DNA of 64,000 bases from an uncultured Pelagibacteraceae bacterium (GCA_902569285.1 CACFTS010000001.1:57705-121704), one strand, 5' to 3'; positions 47,013 through 56,340 are shown, counted from the stretch's first letter. Notes: a model not told the origin generated them from the letters alone. A program made the numbers and translations.

Positions 47013-48224
47013 TTAATCACTTTTTTTTCCCCTTTGTCTTGCAATTAATTGTGTTAAAGAGTCCACCATTGTGTCTGAGGCTTTAAATATATCTACACTC
47101 CTAAATTCATGTGAAATATTTTTTTCTGGATTTGTTTTATCTTCAATTACGATACCTTCATCAGGTGAATTATTTTTTATGTAGATTAGCAATAACCACT
47201 CTTTATCTTCAGACTCATCCCACTTAATAAAAATCTCACCTGTTTCAAATCTTCTATCAATACAACGAAAGATAGACATGTTTCTAGTAATGTGTCTTTT
47301 ATTTAACTGAAATACTAAACTACCTGCACTTCTATAAAAACTTTCTAATGCAAATTCAATTTTTTGTCTCGCTAAAGAATATTCTTTCTCTTTTAATAGT
47401 AAAGTTTCTCTATCTTCATCTCCCTGAAGTTTTACTCCAAGAGCTTCAACTCTTTCTTTAATTTTTTGATCTCTAATAATTCGATATTTTTCTTTAAGTT
47501 TATCAATTCTTTCTTGTAATCCTCCATAGTCTTCTCTTTTCTCTCTTAAAGAAATCTTTTCAAGTCTCTCTAATTCCTTAACCTCTCGAATTCTAAATTT
47601 TTCTATTTGCCTATCTAATCTTAATTGTTTTAAAAATTGTTTTTGTTTCTCTGCCTGTTCAATTCTTAAAAGCGCCTGTTCTTTTCTTAAAAAAAGTTTT
47701 ATGTCTTTTGTTCTTTGTTTTTCTAATCTTTTTTCATCTCTTAAAGCTTGTTCCTTTATTTTAGTTTTCAATACTTCTTCTTGTTTTTTTTGTTCTTCAA
47801 TTTCAATTTTTTTAGCTCTTTCTCTCTCAATTTTTTCAATTTTTATTCTTTTCTTTTCATCAGCCTTTAATATTTTATAGCTTGAAATTGTTTCAGAAAT
47901 TTTATCAAAAAAACCTTGAATATATTTTTCTAAACTAAAATTTAACTTTAAATTAAACTTTGATTTTAATGATAGTTGAATTTTTACTAATTTATAAACA
48001 AAACCTTTATTTTGAACTTTATTAACTTTTATAGGTTGTTTGTTTTTTTTAAAGTTTCTTAATTTTCTTTTTTTAAATCTTTTGCTTCTAAATTTACTTA
48101 CTTTATTTGCCTTTTTTAGGGTTTTTTTATATTTTTTAGTAGACTTAATTTTAGTTCTTTTTTTTTTAAACTGTTTTTTTTTTTTTGATTTTTTTTGTTT
48201 TTTTTTCATTTTCAAAGAAATCAA
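47013..48224 (-). CDS. Lysine-rich coiled-coil protein, function unknown
   Basis: Not recognised. Residues 1-79 are about half Lys or Arg (39 of 79) and the first acidic residue is at 99. Residues about 100-285 are a long charged coiled coil rich in Glu, Lys, Arg and Gln. The last 110 residues look like a folded domain (RNMSIFRCIDRRFETGEIFI, then KEWLLLIYIKNN). There is no signal peptide or membrane segment. An alternative ATG at 48209 removes five residues. The tail suggests binding to nucleic acid or another polyanion, but this is a guess. Confidence 0.6.
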   Translation of the reverse strand: MISLKMKKKQKKSKKKKQFKKKRTKIKSTKKYKKTLKKANKVSKFRSKRFKKRKLRNFKKNKQPIKVNKVQNKGFVYKLVKIQLSLKSKFNLKLNFSLEKYIQGFFDKISETISSYKILKADEKKRIKIEKIERERAKKIEIEEQKKQEEVLKTKIKEQALRDEKRLEKQRTKDIKLFLRKEQALLRIEQAEKQKQFLKQLRLDRQIEKFRIREVKELERLEKISLREKREDYGGLQERIDKLKEKYRIIRDQKIKERVEALGVKLQGDEDRETLLLKEKEYSLARQKIEFALESFYRSAGSLVFQLNKRHITRNMSIFRCIDRRFETGEIFIKWDESEDKEWLLLIYIKNNSPDEGIVIEDKTNPEKNISHEFRSVDIFKASDTMVDSLTQLIARQRGKKSD

Positions 48225-48238
48225 ATTATATCAATAAT

Positions 48239-49426
48239 TTATTTATAAATATAGTCTCTTATCATTGGAGTTGATTTATAATTTTTTGTAAGTTGAAATT
48301 GATATACAACTTGATCACCCCATTTAAATGCCATTTCACATCCTGTAAGATAAAACTCCCACATTCTAAAAAATTTTTCATCAAACATTTGAATAATTTT
48401 TTTTTTATTCCTCATGCAATTTTCTTTCCAATGTCTCAAAGTATGTGAATAATGTAGTCTCAAAACTTCAATATCAGTCACTATTAATCCTGCTTTTTCA
48501 AGAGGTGTAGTCACCTCACTTAAACTTGGTGTATAACCACCAGGAAAAATATATTTTGTAATCCATGGATGAGGATCTCTTGGGGGATTAACTGATCCAA
48601 TGGTATGAATCAAGGCAACACCATCATTATTTAATAAATTTTTAATCTGACTAAAAAATTTTTTATAAAATTTTCTTCCCACGTGTTCAAACATTCCAAC
48701 ACTAACTATCCTATCAAATTTTTCCTTTAACTCTCTATAGTCCATTAATTTAAATTTTACTTGGTTATCTAAATTCATTTCTTTTACTTTTTGATTTGAA
48801 TATTTTAATTGATTTTCAGATAATGTTATTCCTGTAACTTCACAATTCATATGTTTTGCCATATCAATCGCAAGAGAACCCCAGCCAGACCCTATATCTA
48901 AAACTTTTTGGTTAGGTTTAATATTTAATTTTTTAATTATATGTTGAATCTTATTATTTTGTGCTGTTTCTAAACTATCATTTTCATTTTTAAAATATGC
49001 GCAGGAATATTGTTTTTTTGGATCTAAAAATAAATCATATAAATCATCAGAAATATCATAATGATGTGATACGTTCATTTTAGATTTTTTAATAAAATTA
49101 AAATTTGTCAAATATCTATATGACCCCATAAATCTGTTAATTAAATAACTGAAAAAATTTAATTGTTTTCTTCCAATATTCATTAAAAACAAATCTAAAA
49201 AATCTGTAAGAGTCCCATTTTCTATAATTACATCACCATCAGTATAAGCTTCACCAAAGTACAAATCTGGACGAAATAATAATTTATAATGAAGTTTTTT
49301 ATTTAAAATTTTTATTTTAATAGGGTTATTTCCTGGTTCACCTATTATGTAATCTTTTGAATTGGCATCAGTTAAGATAAAACCACCTTTTTTAAAAATC
49401 TTATTTAAAAAACTAGCTAATTGCAT
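48239..49426 (-). CDS. cfa: Cyclopropane-fatty-acyl-phospholipid synthase family methyltransferase
   Basis: Methylates unsaturated acyl chains of membrane lipids. VLDIGSGWGSLAIDMAKH binds S-adenosylmethionine. HHYDISDDLYDLFLDPKKQYSCAYF is partly quoted as HYDISDDLYDLFLD, the family's approach motif, and GGYTPSLSE precedes the C-terminal lipid-binding part with EVLRLHYSHTLRHW. Length 395 is normal. It lies two bases downstream of the aldolase gene. Confidence 0.92.
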   Translation of the reverse strand: MQLASFLNKIFKKGGFILTDANSKDYIIGEPGNNPIKIKILNKKLHYKLLFRPDLYFGEAYTDGDVIIENGTLTDFLDLFLMNIGRKQLNFFSYLINRFMGSYRYLTNFNFIKKSKMNVSHHYDISDDLYDLFLDPKKQYSCAYFKNENDSLETAQNNKIQHIIKKLNIKPNQKVLDIGSGWGSLAIDMAKHMNCEVTGITLSENQLKYSNQKVKEMNLDNQVKFKLMDYRELKEKFDRIVSVGMFEHVGRKFYKKFFSQIKNLLNNDGVALIHTIGSVNPPRDPHPWITKYIFPGGYTPSLSEVTTPLEKAGLIVTDIEVLRLHYSHTLRHWKENCMRNKKKIIQMFDEKFFRMWEFYLTGCEMAFKWGDQVVYQFQLTKNYKSTPMIRDYIYK

Positions 49427-49427
49427 C

Positions 49428-50312
49428 TTAAGCTGCCATTCGTGATTTTAATGTAAAATTTAAATTTTTTAAATTATTTAACAAATCTTTTTCTTCAGTT
49501 GCATTTAAAAGTCTTAAAGGAGGTAAAATATTTTTATAAATTTCATTTTCCTGAGAACAGAAAGTATGTAATCCAGATATTAAATTATATTTATCAAAAT
49601 TAGCTCTTACATCACATAATTTTTGATTATATAGTTGTTCTTTTCCTGAAAAAAAATCATCATAAACTTTTCTAGATAATTCTACTGTAACGTTGCAAGT
49701 GGCAGTTATTATTCCAGAACACCCTAATTGTAAACCTTTCAATAACTTTAATTCTGATCCAGGAAAAATTGAAAAATTTTCTAATTTTAGATTTTCAAAT
49801 AAATTATATGAACTGTCTTTTACTCCAACTATTTGATTGGGAAATCTTTTTACAAGTTCTTTAACACATTCTATACTAAATTTATATCCACACAGTTTCT
49901 CAAAATTATAAAGAATAATCTTACATTCGGGAATTGATTTTACTATTCTAGAATAAAATTCAATAACCTCAGAATCTCCATATTTATAATAAGCTGGAGG
50001 CATAATTAAAAATTTTTTAAAATTTAAAGAAGTGGCTATTTTCAAAAAGTTAATTGTTTCACTCAATGAATTTAAACCTGTACCAATCAAATGCTTATCT
50101 TTATATTTGCTATCTGAAAGATTATCTAACAACTTAATTTTTTCTGAAATAGGTATTAATTGTGCTTGTCCTGTACTTCCAAATATTGCTGTTCCATGAC
50201 ATCCTTGATCTATTAACTTTTCAGCATGATCTATTGTTTTTTCAATATTTAAGCTTAAATCGGTATTAAGAACCGACATTGTAGCCGCAAATATCCCACT
50301 TATTTTTGTCAT
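49428..50312 (-). CDS. Dihydrodipicolinate synthase-family aldolase, specificity unknown
   Basis: A TIM-barrel aldolase with a Schiff-base lysine in IVGVKDSSYN (about residue 160) and a tyrosine in KIILYNFE. The phosphate-site-like loop reads FGSTGQAQLIP, whereas true DapA has GTTGE; the proline after Tyr-Asn is also missing. Therefore lysine synthesis is unlikely and another pyruvate- or 2-oxo-acid aldolase is possible. Length 294 is normal. It is co-oriented with cfa. Confidence 0.78.
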   Translation of the reverse strand: MTKISGIFAATMSVLNTDLSLNIEKTIDHAEKLIDQGCHGTAIFGSTGQAQLIPISEKIKLLDNLSDSKYKDKHLIGTGLNSLSETINFLKIATSLNFKKFLIMPPAYYKYGDSEVIEFYSRIVKSIPECKIILYNFEKLCGYKFSIECVKELVKRFPNQIVGVKDSSYNLFENLKLENFSIFPGSELKLLKGLQLGCSGIITATCNVTVELSRKVYDDFFSGKEQLYNQKLCDVRANFDKYNLISGLHTFCSQENEIYKNILPPLRLLNATEEKDLLNNLKNLNFTLKSRMAA

Positions 50313-50361
50313 AATAAAAATTTATATAAAAAATATAACTAGTAAAGTTTATAAATACCAT

Positions 50362-51324
50362 ATGAAAATATTAGCAGTCCAAAATAGAATGGGAATTGGA
50401 GATACTGTAATTTTTTTACCATTTATAAAGGCTTTATCAAAAAAATATAATTCACCTATTAGTATATTAGTCAAAGAAAATACAAAAGCTGAACAATTTT
50501 TAGATCAAACTAATTATATTGATAAAATTCTACTTCTAGAAAGAGATCGAAATAATAATAACAAACATGGTGGTTTTTTTGGAACATTTAAATTAATAAA
50601 TTATATAAAAAAATATAATTTTGATAAAATTTTTATTTTTAATTCATCTCTCAGATTTCACTTGATAGCAAAATTATGTGGAATTCCCGAAATTTACCAA
50701 TATCCTTTGTTAAATAAAACTGACCAACATATTATTGATACACCAAAAAAATTTTTAAAAGATAAATTAAATATTGATGTTAACGAAAATCCTGAAATAC
50801 AAATTAATAATTCAATAATTTCTAACACAATTGATAAATATAAGATCAATAAGAATGATATTAATATTCTTTTAGGCATCGGTGGTTCAGGCCCTACAAA
50901 ACGAGTGCCGTCAAAAATATTTTTGACTTTTATTGATAAAATAACAAAAGTTAAAAAATGTAAGTTTTTTCTTGCGACTGGTAAAAATAGTGAGGAACAG
51001 GTTATTTTAAACGAAATACTAGAGTCAAAATATAAAAATAATTGTGTCCCTCTAGATAATTTATCAATAAAAGAAATTTTACCGATAATTAAAAATTGTA
51101 ATTTGTCAATTTGTAATGACTCTAGTTTTAGTCATTTATCTGCAGCGTTGGAAATTAAAACAATAACCTTGATGGTAGACACACCAATAATTTATGGGAA
51201 TTATAACTCCAAGATGTTTCCGATTATTCCCGATGGTGAAAAAATAGTTAGCCATCATACTTCTGGTAAAGATAAAATCAATCCGCAAAAAATTTTTAAT
51301 AAAGTTATTGAAATTATTAATTAA
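50362..51324 (+). CDS. Glycosyltransferase family 9 (heptosyltransferase-like)
   Basis: An LPS-core type glycosyltransferase. MKILAVQNRMGIGDTVIFLPFIKAL has the family's N-terminal IGDT block (quoted in part), LLGIGGSGPTKRVPS is the nucleotide-sugar site, and ICNDSSFSHLSAAL is the late D-S/T-G-x-x-H-like motif. Length 320 is normal. The sugar donor is not known. It overlaps the convergent J-protein gene by four bases. Confidence 0.85.
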   Translation: MKILAVQNRMGIGDTVIFLPFIKALSKKYNSPISILVKENTKAEQFLDQTNYIDKILLLERDRNNNNKHGGFFGTFKLINYIKKYNFDKIFIFNSSLRFHLIAKLCGIPEIYQYPLLNKTDQHIIDTPKKFLKDKLNIDVNENPEIQINNSIISNTIDKYKINKNDINILLGIGGSGPTKRVPSKIFLTFIDKITKVKKCKFFLATGKNSEEQVILNEILESKYKNNCVPLDNLSIKEILPIIKNCNLSICNDSSFSHLSAALEIKTITLMVDTPIIYGNYNSKMFPIIPDGEKIVSHHTSGKDKINPQKIFNKVIEIIN

Positions 51325-51824
51325 GAGATATCATTTAAAACTATATCCTTTGCTTCATTTACGATTGAAGATAATCGAGAAGTTTCAGGTGAAACATCGG
51401 GATGAATTTTTTTTTGAATCTTTATATAAGCTTTGTTAACATCTTCTTTCGTAATTTTTTTATTCATATCTAAATTCAAAATTTTATAAGCCTCTGAAAC
51501 AGATATAGAAGATAAGTTATTAGAATTAGACTTATTGAAAGAAAATCTTCCCGATCTTCTCAAAGTTTGAATAAGTCTAAAAAGTGATATCAATTGGAAA
51601 ATAGACAATCCTTTTAATTTTAGTAATGCTAAACTTGCCAAAGTGAGAGGTAAGGTTAATAAAAACCTCCCACCCATAGCAAATAAAATTGCTAAAATTA
51701 TTAATCCTAAAATTATTATAAATCTAAGACCTTTGGATATCTTTTTTGATGAAATATTGCTTATAAATTTAAGTAGAATATAAAAAATAGTCAATATAAC
51801 TACTGTATAAATTATTATATTCAT
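51321..51824 (-). CDS. Membrane-anchored J-domain protein (Tim14/DjlA-like)
   Basis: N-terminal helices at about 3-20 and 37-65, then a linker, then a C-terminal J domain (about 110-165): SEAYKILNLDMNKKITKEDV in part, and the HPD loop in KKIHPDVSPET. A J domain at the end of a membrane protein is the Tim14/Pam18 layout. It should stimulate an Hsp70 (DnaK) at the membrane. Length 167. Confidence 0.82.
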   Translation of the reverse strand: MNIIIYTVVILTIFYILLKFISNISSKKISKGLRFIIILGLIILAILFAMGGRFLLTLPLTLASLALLKLKGLSIFQLISLFRLIQTLRRSGRFSFNKSNSNNLSSISVSEAYKILNLDMNKKITKEDVNKAYIKIQKKIHPDVSPETSRLSSIVNEAKDIVLNDIS

Positions 51825-51840
51825 ATATTTCTTCTCCTTT

Positions 51841-53920
51841 ATGAAAATACCACAACTTAGAAAAAAAACAGAAATTAAATCTTGTCACAATATAACTTGG
51901 GAAGACAATTATAGCTGGATACATCAAAAAAACATCTTAGAAGTTTTAAAAGATAAAAATAAGTTAGATCCAGAGGTAAAAGAATATCTAATTCAAGAAA
52001 ATAACAACACCGATTATCATTTAAAAGATACTAAAACTTTACAAAAAAAATTATTTAATGAAATAAAAGGAAGAATTAAATTAGATGATGAATCTCTACC
52101 TTATAAAGATACCCATTATGAGTATTGGACAAAAACAACAACGAAGGGAAACTACTCTATTAAATTAAGAAAAAAAATTGGAACAAATGAAACTGAAGAA
52201 ATATGGAATGGAGATAAAGAAAAAGAAAAATTAAATACAGAATATTTTGGTGTTGGAGATTTAGAGGTTAGTTTAAATGATAAATATTTAGGTTATTCTC
52301 TAGATTTAAAAGGTTCAGAATACTATACGATTTATATAAGGGATATTTCTTCAAACAAATTAATAACTGAAAAAATAGAAGAAACTAGTGGAGGAATAAC
52401 TTTTAGTTTAGATGATAAATATATTTTTTATTCAAAACTAGATAAATTTCATAGACCAAGAACAATTTATAGACATAAATTAGGAACTCCTGTCAAAGAT
52501 GATGAATTAATATTTGAAGAAAAAAGTGAAGCATTCACTGTAGGTATTGGTTTAAGTGCAGATGATAAATATTTTTTTATTTCTACATCAGATCATAACA
52601 CATCTGAGCAATATTATTTTGGAGTGAATGAAGAAAATCCAAAGCCTAAATTAATTAAAGAGAGAAAAAGAGGAATTATTTACTCAGTAAATTCTTGGGA
52701 TGGTCATTTTTACAATCACACTAATGAAAATGCTGAAGACTTTAAGATTGATAAATGCAAAGATTTATCAAATCAAAATTGGGAAGAGTATATTCCTGCA
52801 AAAAATGAAGTTTTAATTGGTGGACTATCATTTTTGAATAATTGGATGATTAGAGCTGAAACTTCTAATGCGCTAAGTAAATTATTTGTAAAAGATCTAA
52901 AAAAAGATAGAGAAGAAGAATTAATTTTTACTGATGAAAAAGTTATAGTTCCGGGAATATCTTCTACTCAAAAAAAACAAGAATACTGATTTAGTTTATT
53001 TATTTTATTCATCTCCCAAAACACCAGGAAGGGCTTACCTATATAATTTGAAAACTAAAGATAAAAAGTTAGTAAAAGAGCAAGAAATTCCCTCAGGTCA
53101 CAACCCTGATGATTATATTGTTGAAAGACTAGAATGTCCTTCTCATGATGGAAGAATGGTTCCAATAACGATAACACGACATAAAAAAACTAAAATCGAT
53201 GGGTCTGCAAACTTATTATTATATGGATATGGATCTTATGGTAATTCGATGTCCCCAACATTTTCATCAACAAGATTAAGTTTAATTGATAGAGATATTA
53301 TTTGGGTCACTGCTCATATTAGGGGTGGAATGGAAAGAGGAATGAAATGGTGGAAAGAAGGAAAGCTTCTAAATAAAAAAAATACCTTTGAAGACTATAT
53401 TGCTGTTGGTAAATATTTAATTGAAAAAAAATACACTTCTAAAGGAAAAATAATTGGAATGGGAGGTTCTGCTGGTGGATTATTAATGGGAGCAGTTGTT
53501 AATCAATCTCCTGAATTATTTTTAGGAATAATTATGACTGTGCCATTTGTCGATTCACTTACTACCAATCTTGATCACTCTTTACCATTAACTGTTGGAG
53601 AATTTGATGAATTTGGAAATGCAAAAGAAAATAAAGATCATTTTGATTATATTTATTCGTATGCACCTTATAACAATATAAAAAAAATGGATTATCCCCA
53701 CATATTAATCACAACCAGTTTGAGCGATAATAGAGTTTTATTTGATGAACCCACAAAATTTACTGCAAAATTAAGAGACTATAAAACTGATAATAATTTA
53801 TTATTATTAAAAACTGAAATGAATGCTGGTCACGGTGGAAAATCTGGAAGAGATAGTGCTATAGAAGAGATTGCACTTGATTATGCATTTGCATTAAAAA
53901 TTTCAAATCAAATTTCTTGA
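51841..53920 (+). CDS. ptrB: Oligopeptidase B, interrupted by a +1 frameshift
   Basis: A serine peptidase (S9A) cutting after basic residues in short peptides. The first frame (51841-52989, 382 residues) is the beta-propeller half and stops in KKQEY. The second frame, open before the ATG-like codon at 53048, continues YSSPKTPGRAYLYN and holds the catalytic triad: Ser at 53468 (GGSAGG), Asp at 53726 and His at 53831. Removing one A from the 8-A run at 52970-52977 joins them into about 692 residues, the usual size. It may be a sequencing error, a slippage-rescued gene or a new pseudogene. Confidence 0.88.
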
Positions 53921-53944
53921 AAATATAAAATTAATACCCATATA
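53916..53944 (+). promoter_or_regulatory. Heat-shock (sigma-32 type) promoter of hsp20
   Basis: CTTGAAA (53916-53922), 14-base spacer, CCCATATA (53937-53944), close to the classic sigma-32 promoter. The -35 overlaps the stop codon of oligopeptidase B. Transcription would start near 53950. Confidence 0.78.
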
Positions 53945-53950
53945 AGATTG

Positions 53951-54002
53951 GTAAGTCGCCTAATGGGGCTTACATAAAATAACCTTGCTAACAAAGGAGG
54001 AT
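53951..54002 (+). promoter_or_regulatory. ROSE-like RNA thermometer in the hsp20 leader
   Basis: Two hairpins fill the 55-base leader. Hairpin 1 (53951-53973) pairs GTAAG with CTTAC and continues with CC/GG around a TAAT loop. Hairpin 2 pairs ACCTTGCT (53982-53989) with AGGAGGAT (53995-54002), hiding the ribosome binding site. It holds the ROSE-type TTGCT opposite AGGA with a G-G mismatch (53987 with 53997). ROSE elements control small heat-shock genes in other Alphaproteobacteria; the fold here is by eye. Confidence 0.6.
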
Positions 54003-54005
54003 ATA

Positions 54006-54452
54006 ATGACAAGTAAGGATCTATCTATATTCAGCTCATTAAGACCTTTTTCGGTTGGTTTTGACGATATGTTTGACCAATTCGAAAGTATGTTGGGAAA
54101 TGGAAGTTTGAGTATGCAATCAAACTATCCGCCATATAACATAAGAAAAACTGGAAAAGACAACTACTCAATAGAGGTTGCTCTTGCTGGTTTTAACAAA
54201 AAGGATGTTGAAGTTGAGTTTGAAGACAATTTATTAACTATAAGAACAAAACAAGTTAATAAGTCTGAAGACAAAAATGAAGATGGTAAAATTCTTCATA
54301 AAGGCATTTCTCAAAGACAATTTGCTAAATCATTTACAATTGCAGATGATGTAAAAGTAGGTGGTGCAGAGCTAAAAGATGGTCTTTTGACAATAGCTTG
54401 TGAAAAAATTGTGCCAGAGTACAAAAAGAAAAAACTTATTGAAATTAAATAA
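54006..54452 (+). CDS. Small heat-shock protein Hsp20 (IbpA-like)
   Basis: An ATP-independent holdase that binds unfolding proteins. The alpha-crystallin domain runs from about residue 38: YNIRKTGKDNYSIEVALAGF, VEVEFEDNLLTIRTKQ, and the late AELKDGLLTIACEK; the C-terminal LIEIK resembles the I-x-I anchor. 148 residues. The ATG at 54006 follows a strong AAAGGAGG (53993-54000); the frame is open from 53985, but that part is leader. Heat-shock promoter and thermometer upstream, terminator downstream. Confidence 0.94.
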   Translation: MTSKDLSIFSSLRPFSVGFDDMFDQFESMLGNGSLSMQSNYPPYNIRKTGKDNYSIEVALAGFNKKDVEVEFEDNLLTIRTKQVNKSEDKNEDGKILHKGISQRQFAKSFTIADDVKVGGAELKDGLLTIACEKIVPEYKKKKLIEIK

Positions 54453-54465
54453 GTGATAAACCTTG

Positions 54466-54493
54466 CTTGTGGGGATTTCTCCCCACAAGTTTT
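54466..54493 (+). terminator. Terminator of hsp20
   Basis: CTTGTGGGGA (54466-54475), loop TTTC, TCCCCACAAG (54480-54489), then TTTT. A perfect 10-bp stem with five G-C-rich pairs at its core. It lies between hsp20 and the convergent permease gene. Confidence 0.9.
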
Positions 54494-54501
54494 AAAATAA
54501 T

Positions 54502-55818
54502 TTATTTTTTTGGTAATGTTGCATTTAGAATAAATGCTAATAGTCCTGCAGGTATTAAACCCGTCGTTAGCAATAATCCTAATTTTATTCCTAAGTCCGG
54601 CACATGTGCAACAAACTCAGGAAATGCATATAGTCCTATTCCAAAAGATAAAGATAAAGCTAAAATTAAAACGTTTCTTTGGCTCATTTCTGATTTTGAA
54701 ATTAATTTAATTCCTGCACCAGCAATTAATCCAAACATAATGATAGCCGCTCCACCTATTACTGAATCTGGCATTGCAGCAATAATTCCACCAAGTTTTG
54801 GAAACAAACCTAATAAAATTAAAATAACACCAGCAACTGTACCAACGTGTCTACTAATTACTCCTGTGAATGCAACTAAACCAGCATTTTGTGAATAAGA
54901 AGTATTAGGCATAGCATTAAAAATTGATGCAAAAGCTGTTCCAACTCCATCGGCCATTATACCACCCGAAAGTTCTTTGTTGGTAGCTTCTCTATTTGCT
55001 CCACCCATTGTTGTCGCACTAATGTCTCCTATAGTTTCAATTGTTGTTACTATAGACATAAATAACATTAATATTACAGCGCCCCACACAAAGTCTATTC
55101 CGTATTGCAAAGGCATTGGTAAAGCAAACCAGTCAGCAGCTGCAATTTTTTCCCACCTAACTTCTCCAAGCATAGCTGCAACTATGAATCCAGCTACTAT
55201 TCCAATTAGAATAGAGGCCGCAGACGCCATTCCTTTTCCTTTAAGATTTGCTAAAAGTGCAACTATTAAAACTGTACCAGCTATTGTTAAATGATGCCAA
55301 TTAGCAAAAATTTCTGGTTTATTATTCATCAACCATACTCCACCACCAGCATACTTAAATCCAACTTTAAGAAGACTAATTCCAATCATTAATACAACTA
55401 TTCCAGTTACTAACGGAGGAAACATATGTCGAATTGGTTTTAACATTTTTCCAATCCATATTTGAAAAATTCCTCCTATAAATGCAGCTGTAAATATTGC
55501 TCCTAAACCAAAAGCTTTGAACGGTAACATTATTGGAATAAAAGCAAAACTTGTACCTTGTATTATTGGTAGTCTTGAACCTATATCTTTATAACCGACT
55601 GTTTGTATTATTGTTGCCACACCAGCAGCAAACAATGCCATTTGAATTAAAAAAATCTTTTCTCCAGTCGTTACTCCAAAAACTCCAGCAACAATTAGTG
55701 GAACTGTTATGTTCCCAGCAAACATTGCAAATACGTGCTGAATACCTAAAGGTATTGACTGATTGAGTGGCAATTTTTTATTAGCAGCTCCTGAAGTAGA
55801 AACTTTTTTCTTTGCCAT
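54502..55818 (-). CDS. Xanthine/uracil permease (NCS2 family)
   Basis: A nucleobase-cation symporter of the inner membrane with about 12-14 helices and 438 residues. GIQHVFAMFAGNITVPLIVAG starts the first helix, QGTSFAFIPIML follows, and GDISATTMGGANREATNKELSGG in part (MGGANREATNKELSGG) matches the NCS2 block near helix 8. Xanthine is favoured by the neighbouring purine genes, but uracil or urate cannot be excluded. A GGAGG lies before the ATG. Confidence 0.9.
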   Translation of the reverse strand: MAKKKVSTSGAANKKLPLNQSIPLGIQHVFAMFAGNITVPLIVAGVFGVTTGEKIFLIQMALFAAGVATIIQTVGYKDIGSRLPIIQGTSFAFIPIMLPFKAFGLGAIFTAAFIGGIFQIWIGKMLKPIRHMFPPLVTGIVVLMIGISLLKVGFKYAGGGVWLMNNKPEIFANWHHLTIAGTVLIVALLANLKGKGMASAASILIGIVAGFIVAAMLGEVRWEKIAAADWFALPMPLQYGIDFVWGAVILMLFMSIVTTIETIGDISATTMGGANREATNKELSGGIMADGVGTAFASIFNAMPNTSYSQNAGLVAFTGVISRHVGTVAGVILILLGLFPKLGGIIAAMPDSVIGGAAIIMFGLIAGAGIKLISKSEMSQRNVLILALSLSFGIGLYAFPEFVAHVPDLGIKLGLLLTTGLIPAGLLAFILNATLPKK

Positions 55819-55934
55819 GTATCCTCCATTAGTTTTTTTTAAAGCTTAAAACAAATCTATTTAAATGTAAAATTATCTAAGTTTTATTTAACATGGGTTT
55901 TTGTGGATTTATTGTTCAAATTGGGTTAATTATT

Positions 55935-56237
55935 TTAGATACATCCACTTGATGTGAAACTTTCAATAATATTATTTTTATTTATTTCAAATTTTCTCTC
56001 ACATGGTATTCCGTATTTTTTAGTTTTATATATAAAAACTTCATTACCTACTTCATTAACATAATCTTCAGTAGGATTTCCTAATTCAATTTTCAAATCA
56101 TTAGCGTTTTTTCCTACAAATTGTCCGTATTTTTTATTTTCTTTTTCAGCAACTGCATCAGATTTTTCTTTTATTGTTTGACAACCTGAAAAAATTAAAA
56201 AAATTGATGTAATGATTAAAAAATTTTTAAATTTCAT
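55935..56237 (-). CDS. Small lipoprotein, SmpA/OmlA-like
   Basis: 100 residues. The signal peptide ends in lipobox FSGC (Cys19). The mature part has VGKNANDLKIELGNPTED, similar to the G-x-s-x-x-x-v-x-x-x-lG-x-P repeat of BamE/SmpA folds, and two later cysteines that may form a disulfide. Function unknown. It stands between the two permease genes. Confidence 0.65.
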   Translation of the reverse strand: MKFKNFLIITSIFLIFSGCQTIKEKSDAVAEKENKKYGQFVGKNANDLKIELGNPTEDYVNEVGNEVFIYKTKKYGIPCERKFEINKNNIIESFTSSGCI

Positions 56238-56303
56238 TAATACACTGTATCACGAAATTACAATGAATAATTAACCTCATAGTTGTAAATTTAATTAAAA
56301 TAG

Positions 56304-56340
56304 TAACAATTGTTAGTAAATAAACACACTCTGCTAAGAT
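56304..56340 (+). promoter_or_regulatory. Palindrome and possible promoter of the purine permease gene
   Basis: TAACAATTGTTA (56304-56315) is a perfect 12-base palindrome, and its right half TTGTTA may be a -35. An extended -10, TGC then TAAGAT (56332-56340), follows after a long 19-base spacer. A regulator at the palindrome would overlap the -35. Confidence 0.4.

Noticed and set aside
54467-54898. 143-codon open frame antisense to the xanthine/uracil permease
   Set aside because: Shadow of the permease gene; begins inside the hsp20 terminator hairpin and has no plausible start.
55819-55934. Purine riboswitch before the permease gene
   Set aside because: No conserved purine aptamer core or three-way junction could be found by eye in the leader.
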